Program-made: the position numbers and the translations under genes
DNA from: Pseudomonas veronii
GTDB taxonomy: Bacteria > Pseudomonadota > Gammaproteobacteria > Pseudomonadales > Pseudomonadaceae
Direction: 5' to 3'
DNA: 64,000 nt
Assembly (NCBI RefSeq): GCF_001439695.1
Contig: NZ_JYLL01000025.1
Location: 26,722-90,721 of the forward strand
Notes under the pieces: model-generated
Seen by the model: the letters and a program-made list of their open reading frames with translations, nothing else
Databases searched by the model: none
Told to the model about the DNA's origin: nothing
Part shown: in pieces, positions 9,030-19,721 of the stretch
Layout: every line of letters begins with the position of its first letter
How positions within the stretch are numbered: the first letter of the stretch is position 1

Positions 9030-10376
9030 TCAAACGGCCGGAAAGTGGATCTTGAACGCCGCGCCCCCCAAAGGCGAGTCGCCCAGGGTCAGGCGCGCGC
9101 CGTAGCTTTCAATGATGTCCTTGACCACCGCCAGGCCGATCCCCTGCCCCGGGTGCTGGCGGTCTAGCCGCTCGCCCCGTTGCAGAATCCGCGCGCGCTG
9201 GTCGGGCGGCACACCGGGGCCGTCATCTTCGATGCACAGTTCGATGCCATCCAGGCTTTCCACCAGGCTGATACGCACTTCGCTCAAGCACAGGCGGTAG
9301 GCGTTTTCCAGCAGGTTGCCGAGCAGTTCCAGCAAGGCGCCTTTTTCGATGGGCACATCGCACGCGTCCGGCAATACGAAGCTCACTTTGACGTGCTTGT
9401 CGCGGTAGACCTTGTCCAGCGTGTCGCACAGGCTTTGCAGTACCGGCTGCAGGCGTACCTGATGGCGTACCAGGCCGCTTTTACGCAAGCTGGCGCGCTG
9501 CAACTGGTAGCTGATCTGCTGGCTCATGCGTTCGATCTGCGATTGCAGCACCCAGGCCTGGTCGCGGTCTTCGGGGCGCTGGGCCATGTCTTCGCTCACG
9601 CCCTGCAACACCGCCAGCGGGGTTTTCAGGCTGTGGGCCAAGTCGTCGAGGGAGTCGCGGTAGCGGGTACGCTGCTCGCGCTCACTGTGCAGCAAGCGGT
9701 TGAGAGACCCGGTGAGGCGCAGCAGTTCGCGCGGGTGTTCTTCGCTGAGGCTTTCGCGGGTGCCGCCTTCGATCTGGTCCAGCTCCTGGCTCAGGCGCCG
9801 CAACGCTTGCAGGCCCCAGGTCAGGCCCAGCCAGAGCAACGTCAGCAACACCAGCAACGCCGCGCCGAAGCCCAGGTAGAGGTTTTCGCGCAGACCTTCG
9901 AGGGTCAACTGGTATTCGCGCACCGGTTGCAGCGCGACGATGCTGAACGCCGCACTCTTGCCGCCGAGCAGCTTGACCTCGACGTCATACACGAAGAATT
10001 CCTGGCCATTGCCCTCGCGAATCCGCGCAAACTCATTACCGCGCCCGTCATAGCGCGGCCTGTAGTTGATGTTTTCTTCCTGGGTCGCCCGCGAGCGCCA
10101 CACCAGATGGCCTTCGCGGTCGTAGATATAACCGAGCAACCGGCTATCGGTGAGGTTGAAGCGTTCGTCCGGCAACTGCGCCGGCATTTGCAGGCGGTTG
10201 TTTTCAACCCGCGCCGCCGAAATCAAGGTGGTGACGTCCGACGCCAGGCGCTGCTCGATCGAGTCCTGCAAGGCCAGGCTGAACGCGCCCTGCATGGCCG
10301 GCAACAAACCCAGCATAAACAGCACGGCCAGGGTGGCAGCCGCCAGCATCAAGCGCACACGTAACGAGCGAATCAA
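9030..10376 (-). CDS. phoQ: Sensor histidine kinase PhoQ
   Basis: PhoQ senses low divalent cations and cationic peptides in the periplasm and controls PhoP phosphorylation. The protein is 448 residues, the length I recall for P. aeruginosa PhoQ, and is very close to it in sequence. It has a first membrane helix at about 10-29, a periplasmic sensor domain, a second helix at 167-187, HAMP, the H-box LAHSLKTPL with His248, and an ATPase domain with EDDGPG. The start is TTG at 10376: it gives the conserved MIRSLRVRLM N-terminus and overlaps the phoP stop as TTGA, implying coupled translation. It ends close to the convergent AraC gene. Confidence 0.95.
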   Translation of the reverse strand: MIRSLRVRLMLAAATLAVLFMLGLLPAMQGAFSLALQDSIEQRLASDVTTLISAARVENNRLQMPAQLPDERFNLTDSRLLGYIYDREGHLVWRSRATQEENINYRPRYDGRGNEFARIREGNGQEFFVYDVEVKLLGGKSAAFSIVALQPVREYQLTLEGLRENLYLGFGAALLVLLTLLWLGLTWGLQALRRLSQELDQIEGGTRESLSEEHPRELLRLTGSLNRLLHSEREQRTRYRDSLDDLAHSLKTPLAVLQGVSEDMAQRPEDRDQAWVLQSQIERMSQQISYQLQRASLRKSGLVRHQVRLQPVLQSLCDTLDKVYRDKHVKVSFVLPDACDVPIEKGALLELLGNLLENAYRLCLSEVRISLVESLDGIELCIEDDGPGVPPDQRARILQRGERLDRQHPGQGIGLAVVKDIIESYGARLTLGDSPLGGAAFKIHFPAV

Positions 10377-11050
10377 CGACAGCGCTCATTGAACAGATAG
10401 CCCAGGCCGCGCACGGTGTCGATCGGCTTGAACCCGCCCGGGCCTTCCAGTTTACGGCGCAGGCGGCCGACCAGCACTTCGATGACATTCGGGTCGCGCT
10501 CGTCGTCATCGGGGTAGAGCTGTTCCATCAAGCGGTCCTTGGGCACTACCTGCTGATGGTGACGCATCAGGTACTCGAGAATCCGGTACTCGTAGGCGGT
10601 CAGCGCCAGGGGTTGCTCGTCCAACGAGGCCTGCTTGCGGTTGAGGTCCAGCAGCAAGGGGCCGGCGACGATGGTCGATTGGGTAAAGCCGCTGGAACGA
10701 CGCAGCAACGCGTTCATCCGCGCTTCCAGTTCTTCGAACTGGAACGGCTTGACCACGTAGTCGTCGGCGCCGGCGGCCAGGCCTTCGACCTTGTCCTGCC
10801 AGTTGCCGCGAGCGGTGAGGATCAGGATCGGGAAGGTCTTGTCCTGGGCGCGCAGTTGGCGGATCAGATCAAGACCGCCCATGCCGGGCAGGCCGAGGTC
10901 GATGATCGCCAGGTCATGGTTGAATTGGCCAGTCTGGTACAAGGCCTCCTCCGCGTTGGCCACGGCTTCGACCACGTGCCCGCTGTCGGTCAGGCGGGTA
11001 TACAGGTGATGACGCAACAGAGCCTCATCTTCCACGACCAGCAATTTCAT
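10373..11050 (-). CDS. phoP: Response regulator PhoP
   Basis: This OmpR-type regulator of magnesium limitation and antimicrobial-peptide responses has 225 residues. The receiver domain has VEDE at 6-9, phospho-acceptor Asp51 (IIDLGLPG) and Lys101 (VVKPF). The C-terminal winged helix contains RLRRKLEG and a typical end, VRGLGYLF. ATG 11050 is preceded by GGAGAG at good spacing; an ATG four codons upstream is less well placed. It lies 18 bases downstream of a small exported-protein gene and overlaps phoQ, so the three probably form one operon. Upstream of that operon lie four direct hexamers resembling PhoP boxes, which suggests autoregulation. Confidence 0.96.
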   Translation of the reverse strand: MKLLVVEDEALLRHHLYTRLTDSGHVVEAVANAEEALYQTGQFNHDLAIIDLGLPGMGGLDLIRQLRAQDKTFPILILTARGNWQDKVEGLAAGADDYVVKPFQFEELEARMNALLRRSSGFTQSTIVAGPLLLDLNRKQASLDEQPLALTAYEYRILEYLMRHHQQVVPKDRLMEQLYPDDDERDPNVIEVLVGRLRRKLEGPGGFKPIDTVRGLGYLFNERCR

Positions 11051-11068
11051 AAGGCTCTCCAAGGCAAA

Positions 11069-11377
11069 TCAACTGTCCGACAGAGGGATATCATAGCGGC
11101 CCTGCAGGTCTTGCGGGCGCAGTTTAATGCCATTGTATTGGCCACCAAGATGCTCATAGCCGGCACGATACGTCGCCTGCGGGCTGCTCGAACCCAGCGA
11201 CTGGCCCCAAGGCGCGGCCTGGCTGCGCACCGCCTCGAAGCTCACACGCTGCATCAGCGTGCTGGATTTCTTGGTTCTCTCGCTACCGAATGCCGCAAAG
11301 GCGCCATCGCTGGCCTGCGCCCCGGCGGTGGCACTGAACATGGTCAACGCCAACATCAGCTTCTTGATTGCAGTCAT
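11069..11377 (-). CDS. Small exported protein of the phoP operon, function unknown
   Basis: This 102-residue protein has a clear Sec signal peptide: MTAIKK, then a hydrophobic core, with predicted cleavage after AQA at residue 22. The mature part of about 80 residues is polar, with no cysteines and no membrane helix. I do not recognise a domain. ATG 11377 is preferred over an ATG five codons earlier because it gives a normal signal peptide and the GGAGG at about 11389 is well placed for it. It occupies the first position of the phoPQ operon, where P. aeruginosa has oprH, but it is much shorter than OprH and does not look like a beta-barrel. A role in envelope or magnesium stress is inferred from context only. 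Confidence 0.75.
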   Translation of the reverse strand: MTAIKKLMLALTMFSATAGAQASDGAFAAFGSERTKKSSTLMQRVSFEAVRSQAAPWGQSLGSSSPQATYRAGYEHLGGQYNGIKLRPQDLQGRYDIPLSDS

Positions 11378-11425
11378 GGTACTTACCTCCACGTAGGCTG
11401 TAGGCCCACACTACGCAAGCGCCCC

Positions 11426-11464
11426 TGAACTCCCCCTGAACAGGCTCTGAACCTGGCCTGAACC
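11426..11464 (-). promoter_or_regulatory. Tandem PhoP-box-like array upstream of the phoP operon
   Basis: Read on the minus strand, four hexamers GGTTCA, GGTTCA, TGTTCA and AGTTCA follow one another, each separated by exactly five bases (11-bp period). Known PhoP boxes are direct hexamer repeats separated by five bases. The last hexamer is 12 bases from a TAGTGT that could be a -10 box, the spacing described for classical PhoP-activated promoters. Binding by PhoP is inferred. Confidence 0.65.
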
Positions 11465-11509
11465 GCTACGGACTATCCACTGGCGCGCCAACTCGGCAAA
11501 ATACCGCCC

Positions 11510-12226
11510 ATGACGCCCCTACCCGCTTGCTGCACCCCACTCGACGCCCATTGGCCACTGCCCGATCCCTTGCCGGGTACGGTGTTGCTCAGTACGCGCT
11601 TTGATCCGGCCCTGTTGATCGCCGGTGATTTCCAACGCAGCGCGGTGCCGCCGCCGGCGAGCATCCAGCGTTCGGTGGCCAAGCGCCAGGCGGAGTTTCT
11701 CGCCGGACGGTTATGCGCCCGCGCCGCCTTGCAACAGCTCGATAACCTGGACTGCGTGCCGGCAATCGGCGAAGACCGGGCGCCGGTGTGGCCGCCGCAC
11801 ATCAGCGGCTCCATCACCCACAGCAGCGGGCACGCGGCGGCAATCGTCGGGCACAAGGCGCAATGGCGCGGGCTGGGGATGGACCTGGAAAATGTCCTGA
11901 GCCTGGAGCGCGCGGAACGCCTGGCGGGGGAAATTCTCACCGCCGATGAGTTGCAGCGCATGGCCAGGTTGCCGCGTGAGCAACATGCGCAGCTGGTGAC
12001 ACTGACGTTTTCGGCCAAGGAGAGCCTGTTCAAGGCGCTCTACCCGATCGTGCAGAAGCGCTTCTACTTTGAGCATGCCGAAGTGGTGGAATGGTCCGAG
12101 CACGGCCAGATGCGGTTGCGGCTGCTGACGGAGTTGTCCGGCGAGTGGTGCCACGGCAAGGAGTTGGTTGGGCAATTTGCGGTGGATGGGGAACAGTTGT
12201 TGAGCCTTGTAGCAATCGGCGTCTGA
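11510..12226 (+). CDS. 4'-phosphopantetheinyl transferase (EntD/PcpS type)
   Basis: The enzyme transfers phosphopantetheine from CoA to carrier-protein serines, converting fatty-acid, polyketide or non-ribosomal peptide carrier proteins to the active form. The 238-residue sequence contains the family motifs HISGSITHSSG, GMDLENV (metal-binding Asp/Glu) and FSAKESLFKALYP. Length and motifs match PcpS, the single broad-range enzyme of P. aeruginosa, where the gene also lies near phoPQ and nrdA. Because pseudomonads often rely on one such enzyme for both fatty-acid and siderophore synthesis, it may be essential. ATG 11510 is the first in-frame start. Confidence 0.9.
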   Translation: MTPLPACCTPLDAHWPLPDPLPGTVLLSTRFDPALLIAGDFQRSAVPPPASIQRSVAKRQAEFLAGRLCARAALQQLDNLDCVPAIGEDRAPVWPPHISGSITHSSGHAAAIVGHKAQWRGLGMDLENVLSLERAERLAGEILTADELQRMARLPREQHAQLVTLTFSAKESLFKALYPIVQKRFYFEHAEVVEWSEHGQMRLRLLTELSGEWCHGKELVGQFAVDGEQLLSLVAIGV

Positions 12227-12234
12227 TCTAGCGT

Positions 12235-12314
12235 CATCGGGGGCAAGCCCCCTCCCACACTGGAATGCATTCCAAGAGGGGCGGTGCGAGGGTTCGGCTT
12301 GCTCCCGATAGCAG
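12235..12314. repeat. REPIN (two inverted REPs)
   Basis: A REP core (ATCGGGGGCAAGCCCCCTCC) is followed by a short spacer and a second, inverted REP of the extended form (GAGGGGCGGTGCGAGGG...GCTCCCGATAGC). It fills the gap between the convergent transferase and sensor-kinase genes. Confidence 0.8.
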
Positions 12315-12316
12315 TA

Positions 12317-13927
12317 TCAGGATTTATCCTGGTCCCGTGGCCAACTCAGGCTGAAGCACGCCCCTCCCAGGTTGTTGCTCTTGCTGATCAATGCCCGCCC
12401 GCCATGCCAATGAATAATCCGCCGCACAATCGACAAGCCCAGGCCATGCCCGCCCGAGGCGCGGGTGCGGCTGTCGTCCAGGCGCAGGAACGGCGTGAAG
12501 ATGCGTTCCCAGGCGCTTTCCGGTACGCCGGGGCCATCGTCTTCCACATCGATGCGGCAGCGCACCTGGCCGACCTGGTAACTGATCAGCACCCGGCCCT
12601 GGGCATGGCGCATGGCATTGCTCACCAGGTTCTGCAGGGCGCGGTGCAGGTAGCGCGGTTCGGCATCGACCCAGGCATCGTCCCAATGCACCGATGACAG
12701 GCAGATACCACGGCTCACGCTGACCTGCGGGCGCAGTGGCGATAATTCGCCGATCACCTGGTCGAGTAACGCATTGAGGTCGACCCGCTGGAAATTCAGC
12801 TCCGGCGCGCCCTGCTCCAGGCGCGCGTAGGTGAGCATTTCGTCGACCAGGCCGTCGAGGTCCTGAATATCGCTGTCCATACCTTCGAGGTATTTGCGCC
12901 GGGCCTGCGGGGTGGCGGCCTCGCCGATCATCTCCAGGCCGAAACGCAGGCGCGCCACCGGGGTGCGCAACTCGTGGGACACCGCGCGCACCAGTTCGCG
13001 CTGGATCGCGAGCAACTGCTGCAGGTGCTCGGCCATGCCATTGAAGGCGGCGGCCAGGCGCCCCACCGAGTCGGCGCCGCGCGCGGGCACGCGCACTTCC
13101 AGGTTGCCTTTGGCAATACGCGTGGCAGCGGCCTCCAGGCCTCTGAGCCGGCGCTCGAGCTGACGCACCAACAGATAGACGATCAGGCCAATCAGGGTCA
13201 GGCCGATCAATGCGATCAGGATCAACCATTGCGCCGGGTACGGGTTCATTTGATACAACGGGCCGATTTCAAGCACCCAGGGCGTGCCGACCATGCCGGC
13301 AAACACCCGAATCGAGTCGCCGCCCTTGCCCAGCGCCATCACCGTATCGCCCTCCGACACGCGGCGGCGCTGGTCGTCGTCCATATCGGCCTGATCGAGG
13401 GCCATCAGGTGCATCTCGAAGCCAAACCCTTTGGCTTCCTTTATATCCGCCAGGCGTTGCGGTTGCTCGGCCACCGGAAAACGCACCAACTCGTCGGCCA
13501 ACAGGTAGATCGTCGCCCGCGCCAATTGCTCGCTGATCTGTTGCACTTCACCTTCCAGCACCAACTGATCCTGCTCGCTGACCAAACGCAGGACCCGCGC
13601 CGCATGGGGGCCGGTCTGTTGCACCAGCACCTGGCCATGCTGCAGGCGGGTGCGTTGGCCGAGGTCCAGTTGGGCATCGGTGTACGTGCGCAGCATCAGG
13701 GGAATGCCCAACAGGCGCTCCCACACCGCCAGCGCGCGCTGGCGCTCGATCACGCTCATGGGTTGCAGGTTGTCTCCCATCAAGGCAAAGGTGCCGTGGG
13801 CCAGACGTTCACGGTACTGCCCGCTGCGCACGTCGTTGAGCAGGTGCAACGCCAGCACGCCCAGCAGCGCCACCAGGATCAGCGCCGCGCACATGCCGCC
13901 GTAGATGCGCAGGAAGATCGAGTTCAC
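12317..13927 (-). CDS. Sensor histidine kinase, RstB-like
   Basis: This 536-residue membrane kinase has a first helix at about 8-29, a periplasmic region of some 200 residues and a second helix at about 234-254. A HAMP domain follows, then the H-box VSHELRTPVARLRFG with His318, an N-box with LVSNAMRHA and a G-box with EDDGPGVPESAW. The start is GTG 13927, overlapping the stop of the response-regulator gene (GTGA), so the pair is co-translated. Domain order and partner resemble RstB/BfmS-type kinases; the signal is unknown. In P. aeruginosa an equivalent uncharacterised pair also precedes nrdA. Confidence 0.88.
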   Translation of the reverse strand: MNSIFLRIYGGMCAALILVALLGVLALHLLNDVRSGQYRERLAHGTFALMGDNLQPMSVIERQRALAVWERLLGIPLMLRTYTDAQLDLGQRTRLQHGQVLVQQTGPHAARVLRLVSEQDQLVLEGEVQQISEQLARATIYLLADELVRFPVAEQPQRLADIKEAKGFGFEMHLMALDQADMDDDQRRRVSEGDTVMALGKGGDSIRVFAGMVGTPWVLEIGPLYQMNPYPAQWLILIALIGLTLIGLIVYLLVRQLERRLRGLEAAATRIAKGNLEVRVPARGADSVGRLAAAFNGMAEHLQQLLAIQRELVRAVSHELRTPVARLRFGLEMIGEAATPQARRKYLEGMDSDIQDLDGLVDEMLTYARLEQGAPELNFQRVDLNALLDQVIGELSPLRPQVSVSRGICLSSVHWDDAWVDAEPRYLHRALQNLVSNAMRHAQGRVLISYQVGQVRCRIDVEDDGPGVPESAWERIFTPFLRLDDSRTRASGGHGLGLSIVRRIIHWHGGRALISKSNNLGGACFSLSWPRDQDKS

Positions 13928-14649
13928 AGCGGTATGTCGCCAGCGGCTTCGGGGACGAACAGATAGCCTTTGCTGCGCACGGTCTTGATCAGGCGCGGGT
14001 GGATCGGATCGTCGCCGATCTTCGGACGGATGCGCGAGATACGCACGTCGATCGAGCGGTCCTGGCCGTCGTAGCCGATGCCGCGCAGGGCGATGAAGAT
14101 TTCTTCGCGCGACAGGATGCGCCCGGCATTCGCCACCAGCAGCCACAGCAGGTCGAACTCGGCGCTGGTCAGTTCGATGCCGTCGCCCTGCAGCCAGGCT
14201 TCGCGCAGGGCGTTATCCACGAGCAGCGGGCCGAATTGCAGGCGGCGCTGGTTTTGCGCGACGGCCGGTTCCGCTGGCTCGCTGCGGCGCAACAGGGCCT
14301 GGATACGCGCCAGCAGCAGGCGTGGGCGCACGGGTTTGCACACGTAGTCGTCGGCGCCCATGTCCAGGCCCAATACCTGGTCCATGTCGTCGGTACGCGC
14401 GGTGAGCATGAGGATCACCCCGTCGTAGCGCTCGCGCACCTTGCGGCAGATGCTCAGGCCATCTTCGCCGGGCAGCATCAGGTCGAGAATCACCAGGTCC
14501 GGCTGTTCGGCGATGATCCGCGCCGCAGCCTGGGCGCCGTCGCTTTCCACCGACACGCGCAGGCCGTTGCTCTCCAGGTAATCACGGGTCAACTCGGCCA
14601 ATCGCTCGTCATCCTCGACGATCAGGATTTGCCAGGCTTCATGCTCCAC
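13924..14649 (-). CDS. OmpR-family response regulator, RstA-like
   Basis: The product is 241 residues. The receiver domain has VEDD at 11-14, phospho-acceptor Asp56 (VILDLMLPG) and Lys in VCKPVRP. The C-terminal winged helix has SIDVRISRIRPKIGDD and ends VRSKGYLFVPE. The start is GTG 14649, preceded by AGGA at about ten bases; no in-frame ATG gives a full receiver domain. The gene is divergent from nrdA, with nearly 800 bases between them. RstA-like is by sequence resemblance; target genes are unknown. Confidence 0.88.
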   Translation of the reverse strand: MEHEAWQILIVEDDERLAELTRDYLESNGLRVSVESDGAQAAARIIAEQPDLVILDLMLPGEDGLSICRKVRERYDGVILMLTARTDDMDQVLGLDMGADDYVCKPVRPRLLLARIQALLRRSEPAEPAVAQNQRRLQFGPLLVDNALREAWLQGDGIELTSAEFDLLWLLVANAGRILSREEIFIALRGIGYDGQDRSIDVRISRIRPKIGDDPIHPRLIKTVRSKGYLFVPEAAGDIPL

Positions 14650-14696
14650 AGGTAATCCTCGTTGTTATTAGGGGATTGGTTGGTCTGCTCGATCAA

Positions 14697-14726
14697 ATGT
14701 GGGAGGGGACTTGCTCCCTCCCACAT
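14697..14726. repeat. Single REP element
   Basis: A perfect-looking hairpin (GTGGGAGGGGACTTG and CTCCCTCCCAC) with A/C variation from the majority core lies upstream of the RstA-like gene. Confidence 0.8.
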
Positions 14727-14980
14727 GTTGATCTTCGCCAGCCACACCTTATTTGTAATGTTGTGAGGGCATAACAATGATCGATTGTAGCCATGCCCCA
14801 ACCCTCGAACACAAGCCAGGAAATGCATTCGGTGATGCGGTTTTTTTGTGATAGGGTTCGCGCCCTCAAAAATCCAAAGAGCCGTTTTTTTCTTGGAATA
14901 TTCAGTGACAAACGGCGCGGTCCAGCAGTACTGCGGCCTACACGGGCATTCTACGTTTCATACACATTTTACTCACAGCG

Positions 14981-14989
14981 TTATCCACA
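14981..14989 (+). promoter_or_regulatory. DnaA box
   Basis: TTATCCACA is an exact match to the high-affinity DnaA box. DnaA regulation of nrdAB is established in E. coli; here the role is inferred from position. Confidence 0.55.
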
Positions 14990-15014
14990 GGCCCTGGATT
15001 GCTAAGCCTCCAAA

Positions 15015-15065
15015 AACGCATTATCTTGTACCTCGGCGCCAAAAAAACCCTACATGTAGGGTTTT
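15015..15065 (+). promoter_or_regulatory. Candidate NrdR box pair
   Basis: A 22-bp perfect palindrome at 15044-15065 has the core CCCTACATGTAGGG. A weaker related element, ACGCATTATCTTGTA, is centred 32 bases upstream. NrdR binds paired 16-bp palindromic boxes (core CWATATATWG) about three helical turns apart upstream of ribonucleotide reductase genes, so spacing and location fit. The core match is imperfect. Confidence 0.45.
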
Positions 15066-15434
15066 GAACTAAAAGACCAAACACAAATCAGACAAGAAAC
15101 TCAAGCCCTTTCTTGCTCCTGTTTGGTCCAACTCCAGCATTTTTTGAAAGCCCAAACCGCTCATGCGGATGGCAACCGTTTTAGCGCTCCAACAGCGTAA
15201 AACGGTACGGGTGTTGCAGTGCTTGAACCGGGCAACTGTCACCCACCAGGAATACGGCGAGGCGCTTTTGAGCGCCAAACCGAAGACTTCGGCATGGAAG
15301 CGGCGCGATAAGCCCCCCTTCCTCCTGTCCCGAAGTTGTTATGCCAGGCCAAGGCCTGCTGTAAGTGCTTCAGGACGGAACGGTGGGCACCGTGATGGTG
15401 CCCAAATAAATATAGAATGTGGAGACAACCCCCC

Positions 15435-18329
<2,895 letters not shown>

Positions 18330-18365
18330 GCTGAGCACGTTCCGGGCTTGATGGCCCGGGATTGG

Positions 18366-18415
18366 AAAACCCCGATAATCCCTTGCTGCAGTTGGGTTTA
18401 TCGGGGTTTTCTTTT
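18366..18415 (+). terminator. Intrinsic terminator of nrdA
   Basis: A 12-bp perfect stem (AAAACCCCGATA and its complement) with a 21-base loop ends in a T-rich stretch. The A-rich 5' side also makes it usable for the convergent gene on the other strand. Confidence 0.85.
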
Positions 18416-18432
18416 GCCTGGGCAAAGGCTCA

Positions 18433-19533
18433 TCAGTCGTCGAACAATATGGTCGCAATCCCCGACCGGGGCACCCCGCCCCGCTTGCCCCACAGCTCAA
18501 TCCGGCCACCGATCACCGCCATCGAATGACCGCCATACTCCACCGTCCCCACCTTGCCGCTTCGCAAGTCGGCATCCGTGGCCTGCCGGTAATTTTTGCG
18601 CAAGCCCAGACGGTCCAAGCCTTCCCGGCTGTACTCGCCATCATTGAGGGTACGTATGCCATCCAGAAAGCTGCGTCCGGCAGTGCCGTCGTTGTTTTCC
18701 AATTGCGCCCGTTTTGCGCTGACGGCAAACATGAAATTGGCGTTGGTCATCATTTTCGGGTCATCGCCCTGGAAACGTGCATGGGTGGCAGCCAGCCGCA
18801 CTTCATCCTTGGTCAGGTCAACCTTGACACCATCGCGCATGGTCACAGAGTAGCCATTACCCGTCTCCTTGACCTCTTTGAAGACGTCGGTGGGCTTCTC
18901 GCCAAATTGCATCATGGCGGCTTTAATCGCTGAAACCGTCACGCAATTGCCGTCCGGCCCCTGTCTGAAGCCGCTCCAGATATTCTCCGGTTTTTTCCCC
19001 GGCTCGCTGTCATCGGGCTTGTAGTCGAAATGCTTCGCGCCTTCGGTAATCGGCTTGTCGCTCATGGACTCGCTGGGGCCGAAACCACCGCCGCCGCCTC
19101 CACCGCCTCCACCGCCGCCGCCGCCGCCCCCCCCTCCCCCACCGCCGTCCGGAGAGGGGGATGGAGACGGTGCTGGTGACGGCGGCGCATCCGGGCCATC
19201 CGGAAATTCCTCCGGGAAGGCTCTCTTCATGAACGCCTGAAAGCCCTCAGGCGCGTCTTTCTTCACCTCTTCGAGGATCTCCTTGAACTTCTCTTCGCCG
19301 AGCTCCTTTCGCTTTTCATTCAGCTTGTCCCGCAGCTCCTGGGCCGTCTGGTTCTTGGAGGTTTTTTCGGCATCTTCAAGCTCCTTGATCAGCTTCGTGA
19401 TACTGTCCTTGACGGCCCCCTTGTCGTCCTTGGTGCCATCAGACTGGTTGACCCCCTTCTGGTACTGTCCTCCCCACCCCCCCTCGTAACGCATCCCCCC
19501 AGCCCCTTGGCCGGATATCGATGAATTCCACAT
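18433..19533 (-). CDS. Uncharacterised protein with poly-glycine linker and calpain/papain-like Cys-His domain
   Basis: I do not recognise this 366-residue protein. Residues 1-30 are Gly/Ser-rich. Residues 38-95 form a charged, probably coiled-coil helical segment (ITKLIKELEDAEK, LNEKRKELGEEKF). A Pro/Ser/Asp stretch follows, then 21 consecutive glycines (130-150). The C-terminal 200 residues contain GPDGNCVTVSAIKAAM with Cys197 and GGHSMAVIGGRIELWG with His336. Their order and spacing recall the catalytic Cys and His-then-NPWG segments of calpain-like proteases. There is no signal peptide or membrane helix. GGGAGAGG precedes the ATG. It lies alone between nrdA and flgE, at an apparent synteny break. 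A secreted effector or toxin is a possibility by architecture only. Confidence 0.7.
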   Translation of the reverse strand: MWNSSISGQGAGGMRYEGGWGGQYQKGVNQSDGTKDDKGAVKDSITKLIKELEDAEKTSKNQTAQELRDKLNEKRKELGEEKFKEILEEVKKDAPEGFQAFMKRAFPEEFPDGPDAPPSPAPSPSPSPDGGGGGGGGGGGGGGGGGGGGGFGPSESMSDKPITEGAKHFDYKPDDSEPGKKPENIWSGFRQGPDGNCVTVSAIKAAMMQFGEKPTDVFKEVKETGNGYSVTMRDGVKVDLTKDEVRLAATHARFQGDDPKMMTNANFMFAVSAKRAQLENNDGTAGRSFLDGIRTLNDGEYSREGLDRLGLRKNYRQATDADLRSGKVGTVEYGGHSMAVIGGRIELWGKRGGVPRSGIATILFDD

Positions 19534-19674
19534 ACCGCCTCTCCCAGGTAATGAAACAACCCAACGCCTCTCGGCTTGATAGGTGGAAAGACAGGTGTGG
19601 TGCGTTCCAACAAAGGCGTGTCATCTCGTAACCGCATCGGGGGTGGGAAAAGGTCCTGATGCCAAATAAAACGC

Positions 19675-19702
19675 AAAAAAAAGCCCCTCGATCGAGGGGC
19701 TT
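19675..19702 (-). terminator. Intrinsic terminator of flgE operon
   Basis: The palindrome AAGCCCCTCGATCGAGGGGC is followed on the minus strand by a run of T residues, 20 bases after the flgE stop. It closes the flgBCDE operon without flgF. Confidence 0.88.
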
Positions 19703-19721
19703 CTTGTGCAGCGTTAGCGCA

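Larger units (their letters stand above)
14650..15434. other. Long nrdA 5' region
   Basis: This 785-base gap between divergent genes is AT-richer than its surroundings. It holds a REP, a consensus DnaA box, a candidate pair of NrdR boxes and the nrdA leader. No open frame here looks like a real gene. The leader has GGAG 10-14 bases ahead of the nrdA ATG. Confidence 0.6.

Noticed and set aside
14622..15072. Several 60-75 codon frames in the nrdA upstream region
   Set aside because: They overlap one another, span a REP and regulatory palindromes, and lack starts with ribosome-binding sites.
19055..19240. Plus-strand frame encoding a poly-proline stretch
   Set aside because: It is the complement of the poly-glycine linker of the gene on the other strand.
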